Below are positions 37,986 through 50,746 of a DNA stretch of 64,000 nt, piece by piece. Made by a program: the position numbers and the translations under genes. Within the stretch, counting starts at the first letter, position 1; each line of letters starts with the position of its first letter. The DNA lies in assembly GCF_021155765.1 (NCBI RefSeq), contig NC_060110.1, forward strand, positions 20,792,001 through 20,856,000, in the 5' to 3' direction. Origin of the DNA: Diprion similis. Its lineage: Eukaryota > Arthropoda > Insecta > Hymenoptera > Diprionidae. The notes beneath the pieces are model-generated. The model had not been told where the DNA came from, made no database searches, and was given only the letters and a program-made list of their open reading frames with translations.

Positions 37986-40900
37986 ATGGATTCTGGGGGC
38001 CCTCCTGAGGGGGCCCCTAGTGACCCCTTGGAAATACCAGGCATCGACAAAGTCGTTGATGTCACTGAAAATTGGCACTCGGAGCATAACGCTTCGCCTC
38101 CGATCTCTGATCAACCAAGGAAAGTCAACAATAACAGGCTGCTGTTTCTTACCGTAAGCAAATTTCAATTGTTTCAAGATTCTAGTGCCGATTCTACCTC
38201 TTAGGCTCAAACAAGTATAAAACTGCAACATTGAATAATTGACTTACCTTTGCAGGTCGAGTATGTTGAAGACAACTCGAAAGACTACTCACGAATATTT
38301 CCGACGTACGAACAGGTCCCTTTTTCCCCCCAAGCATCATCCCCACTTTCTGATTTTGAGCACCGAGTAAGTCCATTAGATCCGAACATGAGTTCGGCAG
38401 CTCGGTATTCACCTACTCCTGTTCAACTCCCACCATCCCCATTCCATAACTCTGTTGTTGTTCTTCAAGGACCGTCCTCACCTCTGATTTCTACCTCTGA
38501 TCAAAATGTACGACCGACAATTAATTATGTCACACAATTGGCAGATCAATCTTCCACACAAACTGTTGTCCAGGCTGATACTGCCTCAGATTTTGTTGTC
38601 GCAGGCAACGAGGAAGGTCTTGATGCGGGAGTTAGCGGTGAATTGATCCTGATGCAAGGTAAAGATCAATTTCCAGTTGAGCTCATCGTTATCTCCTGCG
38701 TTATGCACAGCATGTGTGGAAAATCTCTAGAACATGAATCACATTGTGTTTTCCATGAGATTGTGCATTGATTAATCATTAAAATTTTACAAAACCTGTT
38801 GGGTTTATTGCTTGAACTAATTGAAGTTAATCCTGATCACTACACACATTAAATAGTCACTGGCATTGATGCAGGTGCTGCGCCAGAGCTGGAGAGTTCC
38901 GCAGCACCATTGATGTTGACTGGTATACCAAGTGCAGACTTTACCTTGGCAAGAGATTTTCTTGTCACTCATGAAGAGCAATTGAATGCAATAAGTGGAT
39001 ATAAAAATCAGAACCTAGAGATTGATGAGACGAAAATTACACACCTTGAAGTCAAAGCTGGAGATGATTCACAGCTAGCAATGCATCCGAAAGAAAGTTC
39101 CATTGTTCAAGTTCTTCCTGATTTGAATAAAGATGATGTGTTAAAGACATCTGCTGACAAAAAGGGGGTGCGAAGATCCAAGCGGCATATCAATGACAAA
39201 AAAGCGTTGTGTAAGTAGATGTCAACACTCATTGTGAAAGGACAAAATTTATATAAAGAATTTCTAAACATTTCTCTGATTCTCGGAATCGATGCAGGGT
39301 GCAAGAAATGCGATGGTGGTTTTGTTGACGCTGAGAATTGCACTCTACACAATGTCCAGACTATTGCGGATCAACCTGTTCCATCAAGAGCTAGAGCAAC
39401 CTTGCCTGGTTCATACCTTACGATAAACAAGTTACCAACATCAAGTACTATACATGAAGGAGCAATCTACGGTGTTTTTGCCAAACGCAATATACCAAGA
39501 CGCACTCAATTCGGGCCGATTGAAGGAATTTTATGCACATATGAGGGAATAGTACCACAGAACACACTGCCTCTCTTGTACCAAACAGATGGTGGAGAAT
39601 TTTTGAAGATAGACGTTTCCGACGAAAGTAATTAAATATTTATCATTCATATATTATTACTTAGTGCTACAGTGTAGGCAACCAGAGAGACGATATTATA
39701 TGAAACCCTTTGAGCATTCTTATTTTTCTGGTGAATCATTTTGTCCTATATTTTTATATGAACTTTTAATTTTTTTGATTCATTAATTTATTATCAATGT
39801 AGATGCGTCAAATTGGATGCGCTTTGTTCGACCTGCGTCAACATATAAAGAACAGAATTTGGTAATCAGTCAACAAGGCGAGGGCATCGTATTTCTCACA
39901 GTAAGAAATATCCTGCCAAAAGAAGAACTGAAAGCAGGACCCAGTCCTGAATATGCCGCTTCTAGAAATCTACCGGTACTTGTACCTGATCCGAAGGATG
40001 AAACAGGTATGTACTCAGATATCGTTTTGATTTCATTAAATCTTACGTATAGCGTTTTTACGCGATTATTTATTAGATTTACACTATGCAATATAAAAGT
40101 TTGTCGATTAAAAATTTATTTTATCACCCAGAATTGAATAATGAACGGAATCCCTGGCCATGTTTTGAGTGCAATCAACGATTTCTCACATCAGAAAAAC
40201 TTCAAAAGCATCTTAATGTTCACGATGGTCCAAGAATTGATGTTAAAGCTCGAAACAAGTGCAAAAAGACTCATACCCCTTCTAAGTAAGTACTCATTTT
40301 AATTTTCACAACATTTACTATTATGACCTAGAAAATTATTACTTCGGTATATTTCTATTCACCAGAAAATTTACGTAGTAGTAATCCCACACAGGTAGCT
40401 AAGATTACCTGTTCATAGTCCCGGTACATAAATCTTACATGCTAAAATAGGAAAACTATAATACAGTACCACATTTCGCTATATAATAATTACAAACTTC
40501 GTTATTATATAATATATTTATATGTGGAAGATAGTCGCTACCTGAATTCGCGGTATTGATAACTCGTACAAATATTTTTTTTCAGAAAACTTTTCAAAAT
40601 CGTTGATGGTCAGACAGTCCTGTATACATGTCCGTATTGTTCGAAGGTTTTTCCTCGAAGTTACAGTTTGAAACGTCATTTATTAATACATCCTGGAGCT
40701 AAGGCACCCCGTTACGAGTGTCAAACTTGCGGTGAAAATTTTCTCCACCCTTACAACCGGAGTCGGCATATAAAAATATTCCACAGTGGGAATTCCAACG
40801 AAAAAGAAAATAAGAAACAAAATATGTCTGAGTGGAAATGCCTCAATTGTAATTTGATATTTGCAAAGGCCGCTCTGCTTGACTTACATACGCTAATTCA

Positions 40901-42791
40901 CAACCCCAATAATGTCAAAAATGAAAGTCATTCTACCAGTTGCCCACAGTGTGGCTCTAAATTTGAGAACAAAAATGAGTTAATCAAACACGTCGCTGAA
41001 CATGGCAGACAACAAGCACAAAAAACCACAAAGCAAACTCCTTTGGCAGCTTATAAATGCTCCATGTGTTACAAACGTTTTGCAACCAAAGTGCGCTTAC
41101 AGCAACACTGCCTTGTTCATGGTGCCGATGACAAAAAGCCACTGCCATGTAACGTTTGTTTCAAAAGGTTTATGAACAACTCTGCACTGTCGTGTCATCT
41201 GAAAACACATAGAGGTGAGGAACATCATAGACAACATAAAAAAAAATAATTACCCGATCGCTTTCCGGTAGTTACATTACGAATTTATTTTTCAGAAGAT
41301 AAACAAATTTTTGAATGTCCAATGTGCAGACAATCGTTCGACCAAGTCTTAATGTTGAAAGATCATATCGAAACTCACCGCACCGAAGACGGCATCTTCA
41401 ACTGCCCTCATTGTCCAAAATCATTCACTAAGTATTCCGTGATTCGAAAACATATCAGAGCCCACCACTGCGAAAGAAAGCACAAGTGTCAATTTTGCGC
41501 AAAACGTTTCCCCACTCTTGACAAGTTGAGAATGCATTTGCTACGTCATTCTGATCATAGGTATGTGCAATGTTCTTGTACTACATTACAGGGCATGATA
41601 TATAGGTGCTATATGTGATTTTTAAAACAGGAAACTCGTATTTATATACCACTTGGTAACGTAATTACAGAGAATTTCATTGCGCCAATTGCGATAAACA
41701 ATTCAAAAGAAAGGACAAATTGAAAGAGCATATGACAAGAATGCATAATGAGGAGCGAGAGAGTCAGCAGCAGGTGGCTCAAGGACAACAAGCAAAAAAA
41801 TTTATCCCCAAGGTATCAGAGATTATTTTGTCAGTTTTCAGAATATTTCGTACATTACAATTAGGTGATGTCTGCAGAAACTAAGAAACCAAATTACATT
41901 TCATTGCAGGTCAATCCAACTGATTACAATCGTTTTGTCTACAAATGCCATCAATGTTTGGTGGGCTTCAAACGACGGGGTATGCTCGTAAATCATTTGG
42001 CTAAAAGACATCCAGATGTTCCTCCAGAATCTGTCCCTGAATTAAACTTACCGATTTTACGACAAACTAGGGACTATTATTGCCAGTACTGTGAAAAGGT
42101 ATAGTTAATTACTCTTATGAAAGTTGTTTCTAGCTACCTTTTTAAAATCATTGGCTCAACTATGTTAATTATTATCATCAGGTTTACAAAAGCAGCAGCA
42201 AGCGGAAGGCTCATATTGTAAAAAATCATCCTGGTGCGGCCTTACCGCCAAGTAATCGGCGCAAAGAATCGGATTTACCTGGAGTCCCAAATCCGACGTT
42301 CAGTCAAACTGTTGGCAGTATTACTACAACTCCGCAAGGGTGTCAGTGGTGCCATAAGCAGTACGCGAGTAAGGTAAATACGTTACTTTGTTCAGCACTT
42401 ATGGGAAAGGCAGCAAAATTGGTGACATTTGTAGTGCAAAAGAAATTTTTTATCTTACAATCACATCAACAAACAACGCCACGATTGTTTATAAGGTTCC
42501 TTCACATGTTTGCAGGCTAAGCTTCTACAGCATCAACGCAAGAAGCACTCTACCCTGATGGAGCCTGCGTTTCAAGTACCTCGACCTCGCAACCGTCATA
42601 CTCAAAGCCAGAATCTTCACTCTACCATAACTGACAATAATTTTCTGATGTCTGATTACATACAAGCGTATGATATAGACACAGATTTTCTAAAACCAAA
42701 AGTAATTAAGTTAGTAGAAGGTGTCGATCTGATTGGAAATGGTCTAGACATGGTAGGTCAGCAGTTTTTACGTATGCGTGATATACGTTGA
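37986..42791 (+). CDS. PRDM10: PR-domain zinc finger protein 10
   Basis: Sequence-specific transcription factor. Twelve exons, all GT-AG and in phase, encode 1095 residues (human 1147): 37986-38153, 38256-38658, 38875-39210, 39298-39627, 39803-40006, 40132-40285, 40586-41214, 41296-41560, 41671-41812, 41910-42098, 42182-42373, 42516-42791. Seen in order: a low-complexity acidic N-terminus (about 1-300); a zinc-knuckle-like CKKC motif near 304; a PR/SET domain (about 325-475) with [10 protein letters not shown] and [10 protein letters not shown], as in human PRDM10; then 14 C2H2 fingers (about 487-1020), including [34 protein letters not shown] and [19 protein letters not shown]. The long Gln-rich C-terminal region of the vertebrate protein is absent and replaced by about 80 residues. 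Oddity: the ELKVWYAASY end of the PR domain reads [12 protein letters not shown]. The ATG at 37986 is the first in frame; further 5' exons are possible. Confidence 0.94.
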
Positions 42792-43232
42792 AAATGATGA
42801 ATCAATTTAATTTGGGACCCTAAATGAATAATGAGATATGAATCTCGTGAACGTTGTGCACAGGCAAAAGTTGAATTGTACTTTATGCTGTTGTTGCCAA
42901 AAACCAAGGGTGTCGTTGCTGCGAATAACAGTGACGATATTTGACCTGAACTTTGAGACACAGTTTGTTGGCGCAAACACGAAATGTTAGCGCTCACCCT
43001 GTGAGAGGGTGGTTTCTTGTTGGATCATGTCTAATGATCAGAATTTTTTGAAGAAGATTGTCAGAACGGAATCAATAACAGGCAGAACTTTTCTCCGAAC
43101 AGACCGACGTTCTGTGAAGCATTATTATATGGTATACATGTATGTCTACAGCGAATTTCTTCTCTTGAACTTCTTCGCCAAAAGGGGATGCAAAATTTAA
43201 GTGAAATGACAATCGATCAGTTATTGAGTAAC

Positions 43233-43278
43233 AGAGAGAGAGAGAGAGGGAGAGAGAGTGAGCGTGAGAGAGAGAGAA
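43233..43278. repeat. (GA)n microsatellite
   Basis: About 46 bases of GA dinucleotides with a few interruptions, seen directly. A similar tract lies at 50713-50759. Confidence 0.9.
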
Positions 43279-44459
43279 AACGAAAGCATGAAAGTAAGAA
43301 AGAAAAAGAAATGGAGACAAAGAATTGACCGTATTATTAATACATTTCAAGTGCAACTATAATAATGATTTCACACGCACGCCGGAAATTATCGAGTGAG
43401 AGTCATTGATCGTTGAAAATGCGGCAGTTGTATAATCAAATTGTTACGCAGTGATAGTCCATAGTTATATTGTAGTGCTAGAGATCGAATCAATATTGAC
43501 TAGTGTTATTTGTTTCTGTCACAGTTTCATTCTGCAACTCCGTCTATAATTGTGACCAAAGTTTTCATCTCTTCGCAATATCTTTGCATTACTTACAAGT
43601 CTTTTTTCTTGCTCACCTTTCTCACAGTAATTTTCACTAATCAAGGTCTACTTTGTCGTTTAACTAGTGAATATGGAATTCTGAAACAAAGAGAATGAAT
43701 GATAGACAAATATCTGTTTTTTTTTGTGGCTATTTGAGAAATTAATTTCTTAGCGAACTTTGATAGATTATTTCACTATACTATAGGTATAGAAATGATA
43801 TCTATCATCATCTTGTGCACGAATCAAACATAGTTTCACGTTCTGTGAGGATATGAATCTCTCTGACTGGACTCGATTTCAGTAACTTAGCTTGCCTGTT
43901 GCATCGCAAGTTTCTCATCACAAGAATTCATTTAAACTTTCAAATATTAACTGTTCTCAATTTCAGACTTGGATTTAGTGAAGAAAAATGGAGAAAATAG
44001 AAAAGTAAATTACAACTCATATATACTTATATTCATAGATAAATGTTGAATCTGAAAACCACTGTGCAGGTATCGTAATAGCGTATACGCACACCAATGA
44101 AATATTATATGAAGAAAGAAATTAAAGTAAAACACATTTGTAGATCAAGCTGTAACCCGAAAATTAGTCCAATAAATTTCAATAATTCATTAGTCTAACT
44201 AATAGGAATCTATTTTTTTTTGTCAGTCTATTTATAGTTCGCAATAAAGAATAAAAAATCAGCACTTGTGATTTTGTGGTAACTAAGTGCAGTTGGCATA
44301 ATCAGTGAGATAATAAGTATTTCGAAAGTATTGTCAGTCCATATTTCACATTTTCCGTGTTACATGACTATACGTATAACATAGTTATTTTAAGGTGAAG
44401 ATTTTTTCTAATATCGTAATCGTACAAACCTTTGCAGCTGCAATGCTTCAATACGATAC

Positions 44460-44482
44460 AAAAAAAAAAAAAAAAAAAAAAA
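44460..44482. repeat. Poly-A run
   Basis: A homopolymer of about 23 adenines on the plus strand. I see no coding sequence or retrogene body next to it. Confidence 0.9.
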
Positions 44483-44829
44483 CAGGTGATACTCAGCAGC
44501 AAATTTGAATTTTACTTCTCTCACAAATTGCCGCTCAGTTTATACTTCTTTCTAAACGATCGAAAGAAAAATAATCGCCAAAAAAAGATAATGAAGGAAC
44601 ATACAAATAAATAAATTTACAGAATTTCATAGCGTTATAAGATGATCCAAGGAATCATAATATACGTATATGTTTTTTTTTTGCTTTGATTAACGTGTGC
44701 GAATTTGACTGATCTTTACTGTACCCATCCCTCGTGATAATTATCCGGATCATGTCGGAAAAAATGCAAAACCCTTGACCTATCAAAGAGTAAAACTTAA
44801 AACTTGTGACTAATTTCTCCATATCTCCC

Positions 44830-44863
44830 ATATATATATATATATATATACATATATACATAT
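44830..44863. repeat. (TA)n microsatellite
   Basis: Alternating TA run with two cytosine interruptions, seen directly. Confidence 0.85.
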
Positions 44864-45486
44864 AAGTGTCCAGTAATGATACTTCCTGGTGTCAAGGAAT
44901 GCAGAAAATATGGTAAATTATGTATGTAGGAAGCTCCAGTCGTAGTTGCAAAGAAATGACAACAATACTGTGCAGGGAATGAATGCAACAGTATTGAACA
45001 AAATTAATAAAACGAAAAAACTAATAGCGAATCACGCTGATATCGAAAATATATACACTGTCATCTCTGTAGTTCACTATGCGCAGCGACAATTTCTTAT
45101 TTCTCATATATTTATTCCTTTTGTATATTAAACGTACGGCGTATGTTTTCATGTACGATATTTCCGGATACATATGAGTATGATTGTATATTTGTTGACA
45201 ATACTGAGAACATGGAAAAGCACATTGTAAAAACCACTGAAATAAAGTTATTTAACACTGCAGTAATAGCTGTTTGACTATCATTACATTGGAGTCTTAT
45301 AAGATATTTATTTTCAGGTTTCGTAAAATTCTTTGGTGGGAAAAGTGCACCATAATAATCGTATATACGTTATTCCCTAAATTCTCGTAATTTATCTGTC
45401 ATTTGGCTAATTTTTTTCACTGTATATGATTAATATTTTAAACATCATTGCGATAATGTAATTATTTTTTCTTTTCTCGCGACATC

Positions 45487-46012
45487 TTAATTAGAGGAAT
45501 TTTTTGTCTCCTGCCGTTCATTAATATCCTTATCGCGACACATTTTATCCTCATCATCCAAACTAGGTCCACTTGCGTGAGTGTAGCGAAATATCGAACC
45601 GTCCTTCAGCTGCAAACCGTGCTGCAAATTTCGGTGAGCTCGAGCTATACGACTGTGTGAGGTACCGCTTCCGAAGACCCCTTCTTCTAATGCAATCATA
45701 TCGATGAGGCAGGTGAAAACTGTCAAATTTTCATGCGGTACCTTGAATCGAAATCAGTATTTGGAAATTGACGAGTTTTAATCAGTACATCTGATTTTTG
45801 ATTTTCTATGTCGCTCAATTAACCGCAACAATTTCAAAAACTGGAGTAAATTTTATGTTGTGGAATATATAACGTATGAAGAAAAGTGTCCACGGTACCT
45901 CAAAATAAAGCGACTTCGTGTTCATGTTTACGTCTTTAGTATCTTCTTTCTGGATTGATTGTTCGTTGAAATTATGAATATTCTCTGCCATCCCCACGCT
46001 TTTGAACGTCAT
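45487..46012 (-). CDS. Small two-exon gene, unknown protein
   Basis: Two minus-strand open frames join in phase through a 157-bp intron (45742-45898): exon 1 is 45899-46012 (38 codons), exon 2 is 45487-45741 (84 codons plus stop), 122 residues in total. I do not recognise the protein. It is hydrophilic, with no signal peptide or membrane span. The C-terminal part has a conserved-looking core (VFGSGTSHSRIARAHRNL, then KDGSIFRYTHASG) followed by an acidic/charged tail. Read separately, each frame ends badly: exon 1 would run into an AT-rich tail and stop. The splice sites are GAG/GTACCG and TTCAAG/GTACCG, so the donor and acceptor share the direct repeat AGGTACCG. The complexity of exon 2, unlike the random AT-rich frames around it, is the main argument for a real gene. 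Confidence 0.5.
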
Positions 46013-46823
46013 TGCAATTTATTTATGCTGTCTGTACTATGTTCACTTTTTTATTCGCGTGTTCAAATTTTTTTTTTTCCCCCGTTTCTCTCAACAACTT
46101 TGTTTACACCACCGTGAAACACGAGAGTATCACAATTTTGTCACGATGTGAGAAGGGTTTGAAAAAAATCAGTATTATATTTTTACCCCAATTCATTATG
46201 TATGGCATACATTTTATGAAATTTAATTACTTTAATTTAATGACCGTTGTAGGAAATACTTGACGATAAATTTAAATTCGAATAATAATATCACCGGGGT
46301 TCATATCTAACCGAACTTTATTATCATGCTATTCTACACGAGATTTACTTTATAATATAATCGGGTTTTTTATATACTTTGGAAATAAACGTATGATAAT
46401 CATTGTCAGTACTATAATACATTACTTAAAAATATTTTATATCTATAAATTGGAATTTGCAGTAGAGAATGTTACTTCCTTACATGCAAAATAAATTACG
46501 ATCGAATCGATTTGTATCATTGCTATGTCGGCAAAATCTGCAGTTGCAAGATAATTCTAATTTTTAGCACCGGTCATTTCACTTTTGCGACTATAGCCAG
46601 CTGTGTGAGTGTCACCCGTGCAATTTATATAATACGATAAATACTGTAAGGTGCGGTGGGTGATTTTTTTACTGCAGATATTCTTCAATACCTTAAACAG
46701 ATCTTTCGCTGATGTTTTAATCTGAATTTTCAACACCGTACTACGAAGATCTGAAATCACTTGATAGAATGTAAATCATACGAGTGAAGAATTATATCTA
46801 AACCCTGCAGAAGTATGTCGCAT
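46013..46823. other. AT-rich intergenic DNA
   Basis: About 0.8 kb without recognisable genes, between the small gene at 45487-46012 and the fold-back element at 46824. Confidence 0.45.
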
Positions 46824-47229
46824 TAGGGTGGTCCTTATTTAGGGTGTAGACGAATATTTTCCGTGCCATTCTACAAATCGATTCCAAATAATTCAAAAAC
46901 AATCCCTAATTTTTTCAGATCTTTATTTTAATTCCTTATGCCGTTTCACGAGGCTTTTCTTTTGGCATAAGAATAACATGGAATTATACGTGATAAATCC
47001 CCGTTTGTTTAAGGTTTTTCTCATGAAAATTTCCGGAAAAAAAAAAAGTGTCAAGTGATCATAAAATCCCATATTATTCTTACGGCGGAACAAAAATTTC
47101 GTGAGATAGCACAAGGAGTAGAGATAAAAATTTGAAAAAATTAGGGAATCGTTTTTGAATTATTCGCAGTCGATTTGCGAGGCGGCACGAAAAAAATATT
47201 CGTCAACACCCTAAATAAGGATCACCCTC
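46824..47229. mobile_element. Fold-back MITE with 9-bp target duplication
   Basis: A 406-bp element made almost entirely of two inverted arms of about 185 bases that remain alignable throughout. The left end starts TAGGGTGGTCCTTATTTAGG; the right end, read on the other strand, starts GAGGGTGATCCTTATTTAGG. It is flanked on both sides by the direct repeat ATGTCGCAT (46815-46823 and 47230-47238), a 9-bp target-site duplication. There is no coding capacity, so it is non-autonomous. A 9-bp duplication with long inverted ends fits the Mutator-like group, but that assignment is inference. Confidence 0.85.
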
Positions 47230-47332
47230 ATGTCGCATGTATCCTAATGGATCAGTCTTGGCTATAAGGCTGTTTAAGGCCGGTCACTTTTTACTTTTTA
47301 GAGTCTGTGCATCAACACTCCAGGGAGTCCGC

Positions 47333-50300
47333 TCAGAACTTTTCGCTCGCAATAGCAAGAGGGCCGACGGCGCCAGGCTTGAAGGTCGGTTGATGATGGG
47401 GGGTCGTCGAATTCGAGGGAGTCCCACCGCCCCTCTGCATCTGGGCGGTTTCGTAAAGTGTTTTCTGCATCACGGCGAGGGATACTTTGTTCGCTGAGAA
47501 GAAATCCTTCATGGATATCAGCTCCCCGGACAACCGCCTGGGGGTGTCCGAGGCGTCAGGTTCACCGGCTGAGCTATGCATCGAGTCCCTGGCGCCGACT
47601 TTCGTCGGTCTTCGTCGAGTGCAGTAGACTGCAGACACGGAAGACCGTCTCCTGGGAAGACGGGGTGCGGCCATTCCGCCCCCGTCGCAACGCAGCTTCT
47701 CTATCACCCAGTTGAGGGCCTGTTTTATCACGATCGACGTGACGTTGAGCAGCGAGTAAATGCAGCAGCACCCGATCACGAGGAAAACGAAATTTGCGAA
47801 GCGGTACCAGTGCACGAATGGATAGCTCGGCTGCTGCGTCGTCACGAAATCGCCGAAGCCGATGGTCGCGAAGCTCACGAAGCAGAAGTACAACGCCTCG
47901 AAGTAGCTCCAGCCCTCCAGGGGTGCGTAAACCGCCGCTGCGCAACAAGCCACCCCACACGAGGCCAGTGACAAGTACAGCATCACCCAGTAGACGCTCG
48001 GCTTCCAGTGCTCCAGACCCACGTCATCGTCGTCGTCAAGGATGTCCGGGAGTGAGGCTCTCGCGCGTGTCGAGCCTCGCGATATTCGTCGCGAGGCAAG
48101 CGTCGTCTTTCGTAGACGCTTCTTAAGACGTCGCAGGTGGATGCTGCGCAGCACCCAGGCCAGGAAGGTGATTATCCTCTCCAGGAAGAGGTTGAAGAAC
48201 AGGATACCACCTGGTAGAGTGACATTTTGAGTAAAAGTAACAAGTTTCAGGACACGCGACGACTGTTGGTCTCCCTTTTGATCAGGAGACAAGTTTGGAA
48301 ACGAGTCAAGTGGAGGAAAAAAAAGGAGTTTTCAGACCAAAAATCAAAGGTAGACTTACAGGGGATGCAATTTAGTGCTACGCATACATATACCCCCAGG
48401 TCTTACCAGAGCAGCCCAGGAATCCGTAGAGAACAACGGCGACGCGTCCAGCAGTCGTCTGAGGGGCGGTGCTGCCGTATCCTGTAAAGGAGATGGTTAA
48501 ATGTGGGTCAGTCGAGGCGTCGAGATAATTTAAAACGTTTATCTCGCCGAGTGGAGTTGTGCACAATGCATGTACGGTCGCGCGACATTCTCTTGACTTC
48601 GTTGTGTGACCGCAAAGCCCGCGAAGAATAGAAGCTAAGGATATGCGGAATGAGCGCGTGTATTTGTGAGCGTGCAATTGCGGTCTGAGGATGGAGGCAT
48701 ATTAGCATCTCGGAATCTACCCTCCTACATTCCCACGCATCGCGGGTCGCCGACCTGACGGACCTTTCTTGCCGTCATTATAAGTCGATTATAAATTATA
48801 TTCTTCAGCCGGAAACTGAAGAGAAAAAAGATAAAAATTACAGAAGAATCCGTCTTGCCACGTGGATATGGGCGTGTGTGTGTTGGAATAATGATTATCC
48901 TTCAGATTTTCATTGAAATTAAGTGGGTACGTTTATTGGCGAAAAAACGAATGAAGTGAAATGACTGATTCTGAGGAATAATATTTTGTTATAGACAAAA
49001 TATAATTATTATTTCGCTTGAAATGGAAATTCGAGTGCTGTGTGCACATGATCAATTTTGGTTTCTTTCTTTAATTGTGGAGCGAAAAAAGTCAGCGGTA
49101 CGTTGAATGAAGAGTGAAATATTTGCTATAAATATTTGCTACGTGATTTTTACTAGATTATTGAAGAATTATTTTCAACGGACTCTGTGAAATTTCAATT
49201 GAACTAACAATAAGATCGGCGACGAGATTTTTAACGCTTTTATTATATTTAATAACAAAGTGATCATGGGACAACGAATTTATTAATTTTGTTTTAGAAA
49301 TTCTTACTACGACAATCTTCAAATTTTCAAACCTAATTATATTTTCGCACTCCGTCCAAAGATTTTTTCACTCCTTGCAAAGTAAAAGAGTACTTTAAAA
49401 CTATAATATTCATTATTCGAAAACTCATGCTAAGCCTATCAATTTAAAGATTCAAAAATTCCACAACCCAGTTCTCCCATTCATGTATTGGTGATAAATT
49501 AGCTGTCAAGAATTAATAAACTCTGATCTCTCACCGATCGTCGACACGATGGTTCCAACGAAGTGAAAACTTCCCGGAAAGTCCCAGCGTCGCCTTTTGT
49601 TGATGATGCCAGCAGACGAAGCGTTTCCGTAGGCGGATAGGAGTTCGTGTAACCGATGAACAGATTCAGTTCCTGGCTGAAGGTGTTGTTTTCGAAAGTT
49701 GTGATAGACGCGCCAAAATTCAGCAGCCTAAAGATGAGGAGATGATCGGTGAATAAAGAAGGAAGATATATAATAGAAATACATATATGTATAAACCGTT
49801 ATAAACACGTTGCAGTTTGATTGGCGTTTTGTTGCTCTATTCTTCCCATAACATTTCTCAATCCTCGATCCATTACCCCGGCGCGTATTTGTATGTATAC
49901 AGGTATAGTACAAAAGTATATATCGTGTATGTACTTATTTACATTCGCGTCCAGAAGCATACAGCCCTGCATGATTACGTCAGGGATTTTTATCTCCTCG
50001 CAAAGAATCGGAGCAGCTCAATTTACGTTGCCGAGTCACTGGCGCCAAGTTTTTCTCACCGCATTTTCGGTAACCGTTTAAACTTCAAGCATAATCTATC
50101 ATGCCTCGTATGAAATTGACTTCACGGTTCATTGCCGGAAATAAACTCGAAAACCCTTTTGACATACTATAAGTTCGTACAATTTAATCCCATCATTGCA
50201 AATTTCGATTTGTCCCATCGAGTGACCCGATTATCCATGAAACAAGAAATCGACGATGAGCAATGAAATGTGAATAAGTATTGAAATGCAGAAAAAATTT

Positions 50301-50539
50301 CGCGACGTCACTTTCGCGCGTGTCCGAATAAAGGCGAGAAAAAATGAGAAAAGAAATGTTTCACTCGGATTTTGGGACGCGGTATGAAACGTTTGACGAA
50401 AGTGTCCCACCTGTCGAACTTCCAGGTCAGCTTCCAGCCGTTGAAAAAGAGCGGCACCGGCGAGCATGTAGGCGGCCAGGACACCGGCTAGTAGGACGAA
50501 CCTTGCGTTGTCCTCCGCGAGGCCTCCGCACATGCACAT
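47333..50539 (-). CDS. KCNK13: Two-pore-domain potassium channel, THIK type (KCNK13 family)
   Basis: Plasma-membrane K+ leak channel. Exons 50411-50539, 49535-49727, 48407-48481 and 47333-48210 are all in phase and encode 424 residues (human KCNK13 has 408). Seen: N-terminus LAEDNARFVLLAG like the THIK LNEDNARFLLLAA, membrane span 1 (about 15-33), an extracellular cap with a possible N-glycosylation site (GNASS), RRRWDFPGSFHFVGTIVSTI followed by the first selectivity filter TIGYGS (about 105-110), span 2 (GCSGGILFFNLFLER), a basic/acidic cytosolic loop, HWKPSVYWVML span 3, YFEALYFCFVSFATIGFGD with the second filter, span 4 (YRFANFVFLVIGCCCIYSLLN), and a long tail with RRLSGELISMKDFFSANK, which is diagnostic for THIK channels. 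The ATG at 50539 has a second in-frame ATG two codons later. The two-subunit assembly is known for the family. Confidence 0.94.
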
Positions 50540-50706
50540 CCCCGATGACTCTCATCGCCCTGCTCTGAGCAGACGAATCCCACCCCCTCTCCGCGGATCT
50601 TGGACCACGTGCACAACGACGGCCACCGTTGAACCGGAAACGCGCAAACTCCAGATCCCGTCAGTGATGTAAAGACGTTCACCAAACACCAATCTAGGCG
50701 GTATGC

Positions 50707-50746
<40 letters not shown>

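Larger units (their letters stand above)
42792..45486. other. Intergenic region after PRDM10
   Basis: 2.7 kb of AT-rich DNA holding the PRDM10 3' untranslated region, a GA microsatellite (43233-43278), a poly-A run (about 44460-44482) and a TA microsatellite (44830-44863). No coding gene supported. Confidence 0.45.

Noticed and set aside
47576-47971. Plus-strand open frames opposite KCNK13
   Set aside because: They are antisense shadows of the GC-rich last KCNK13 exon.
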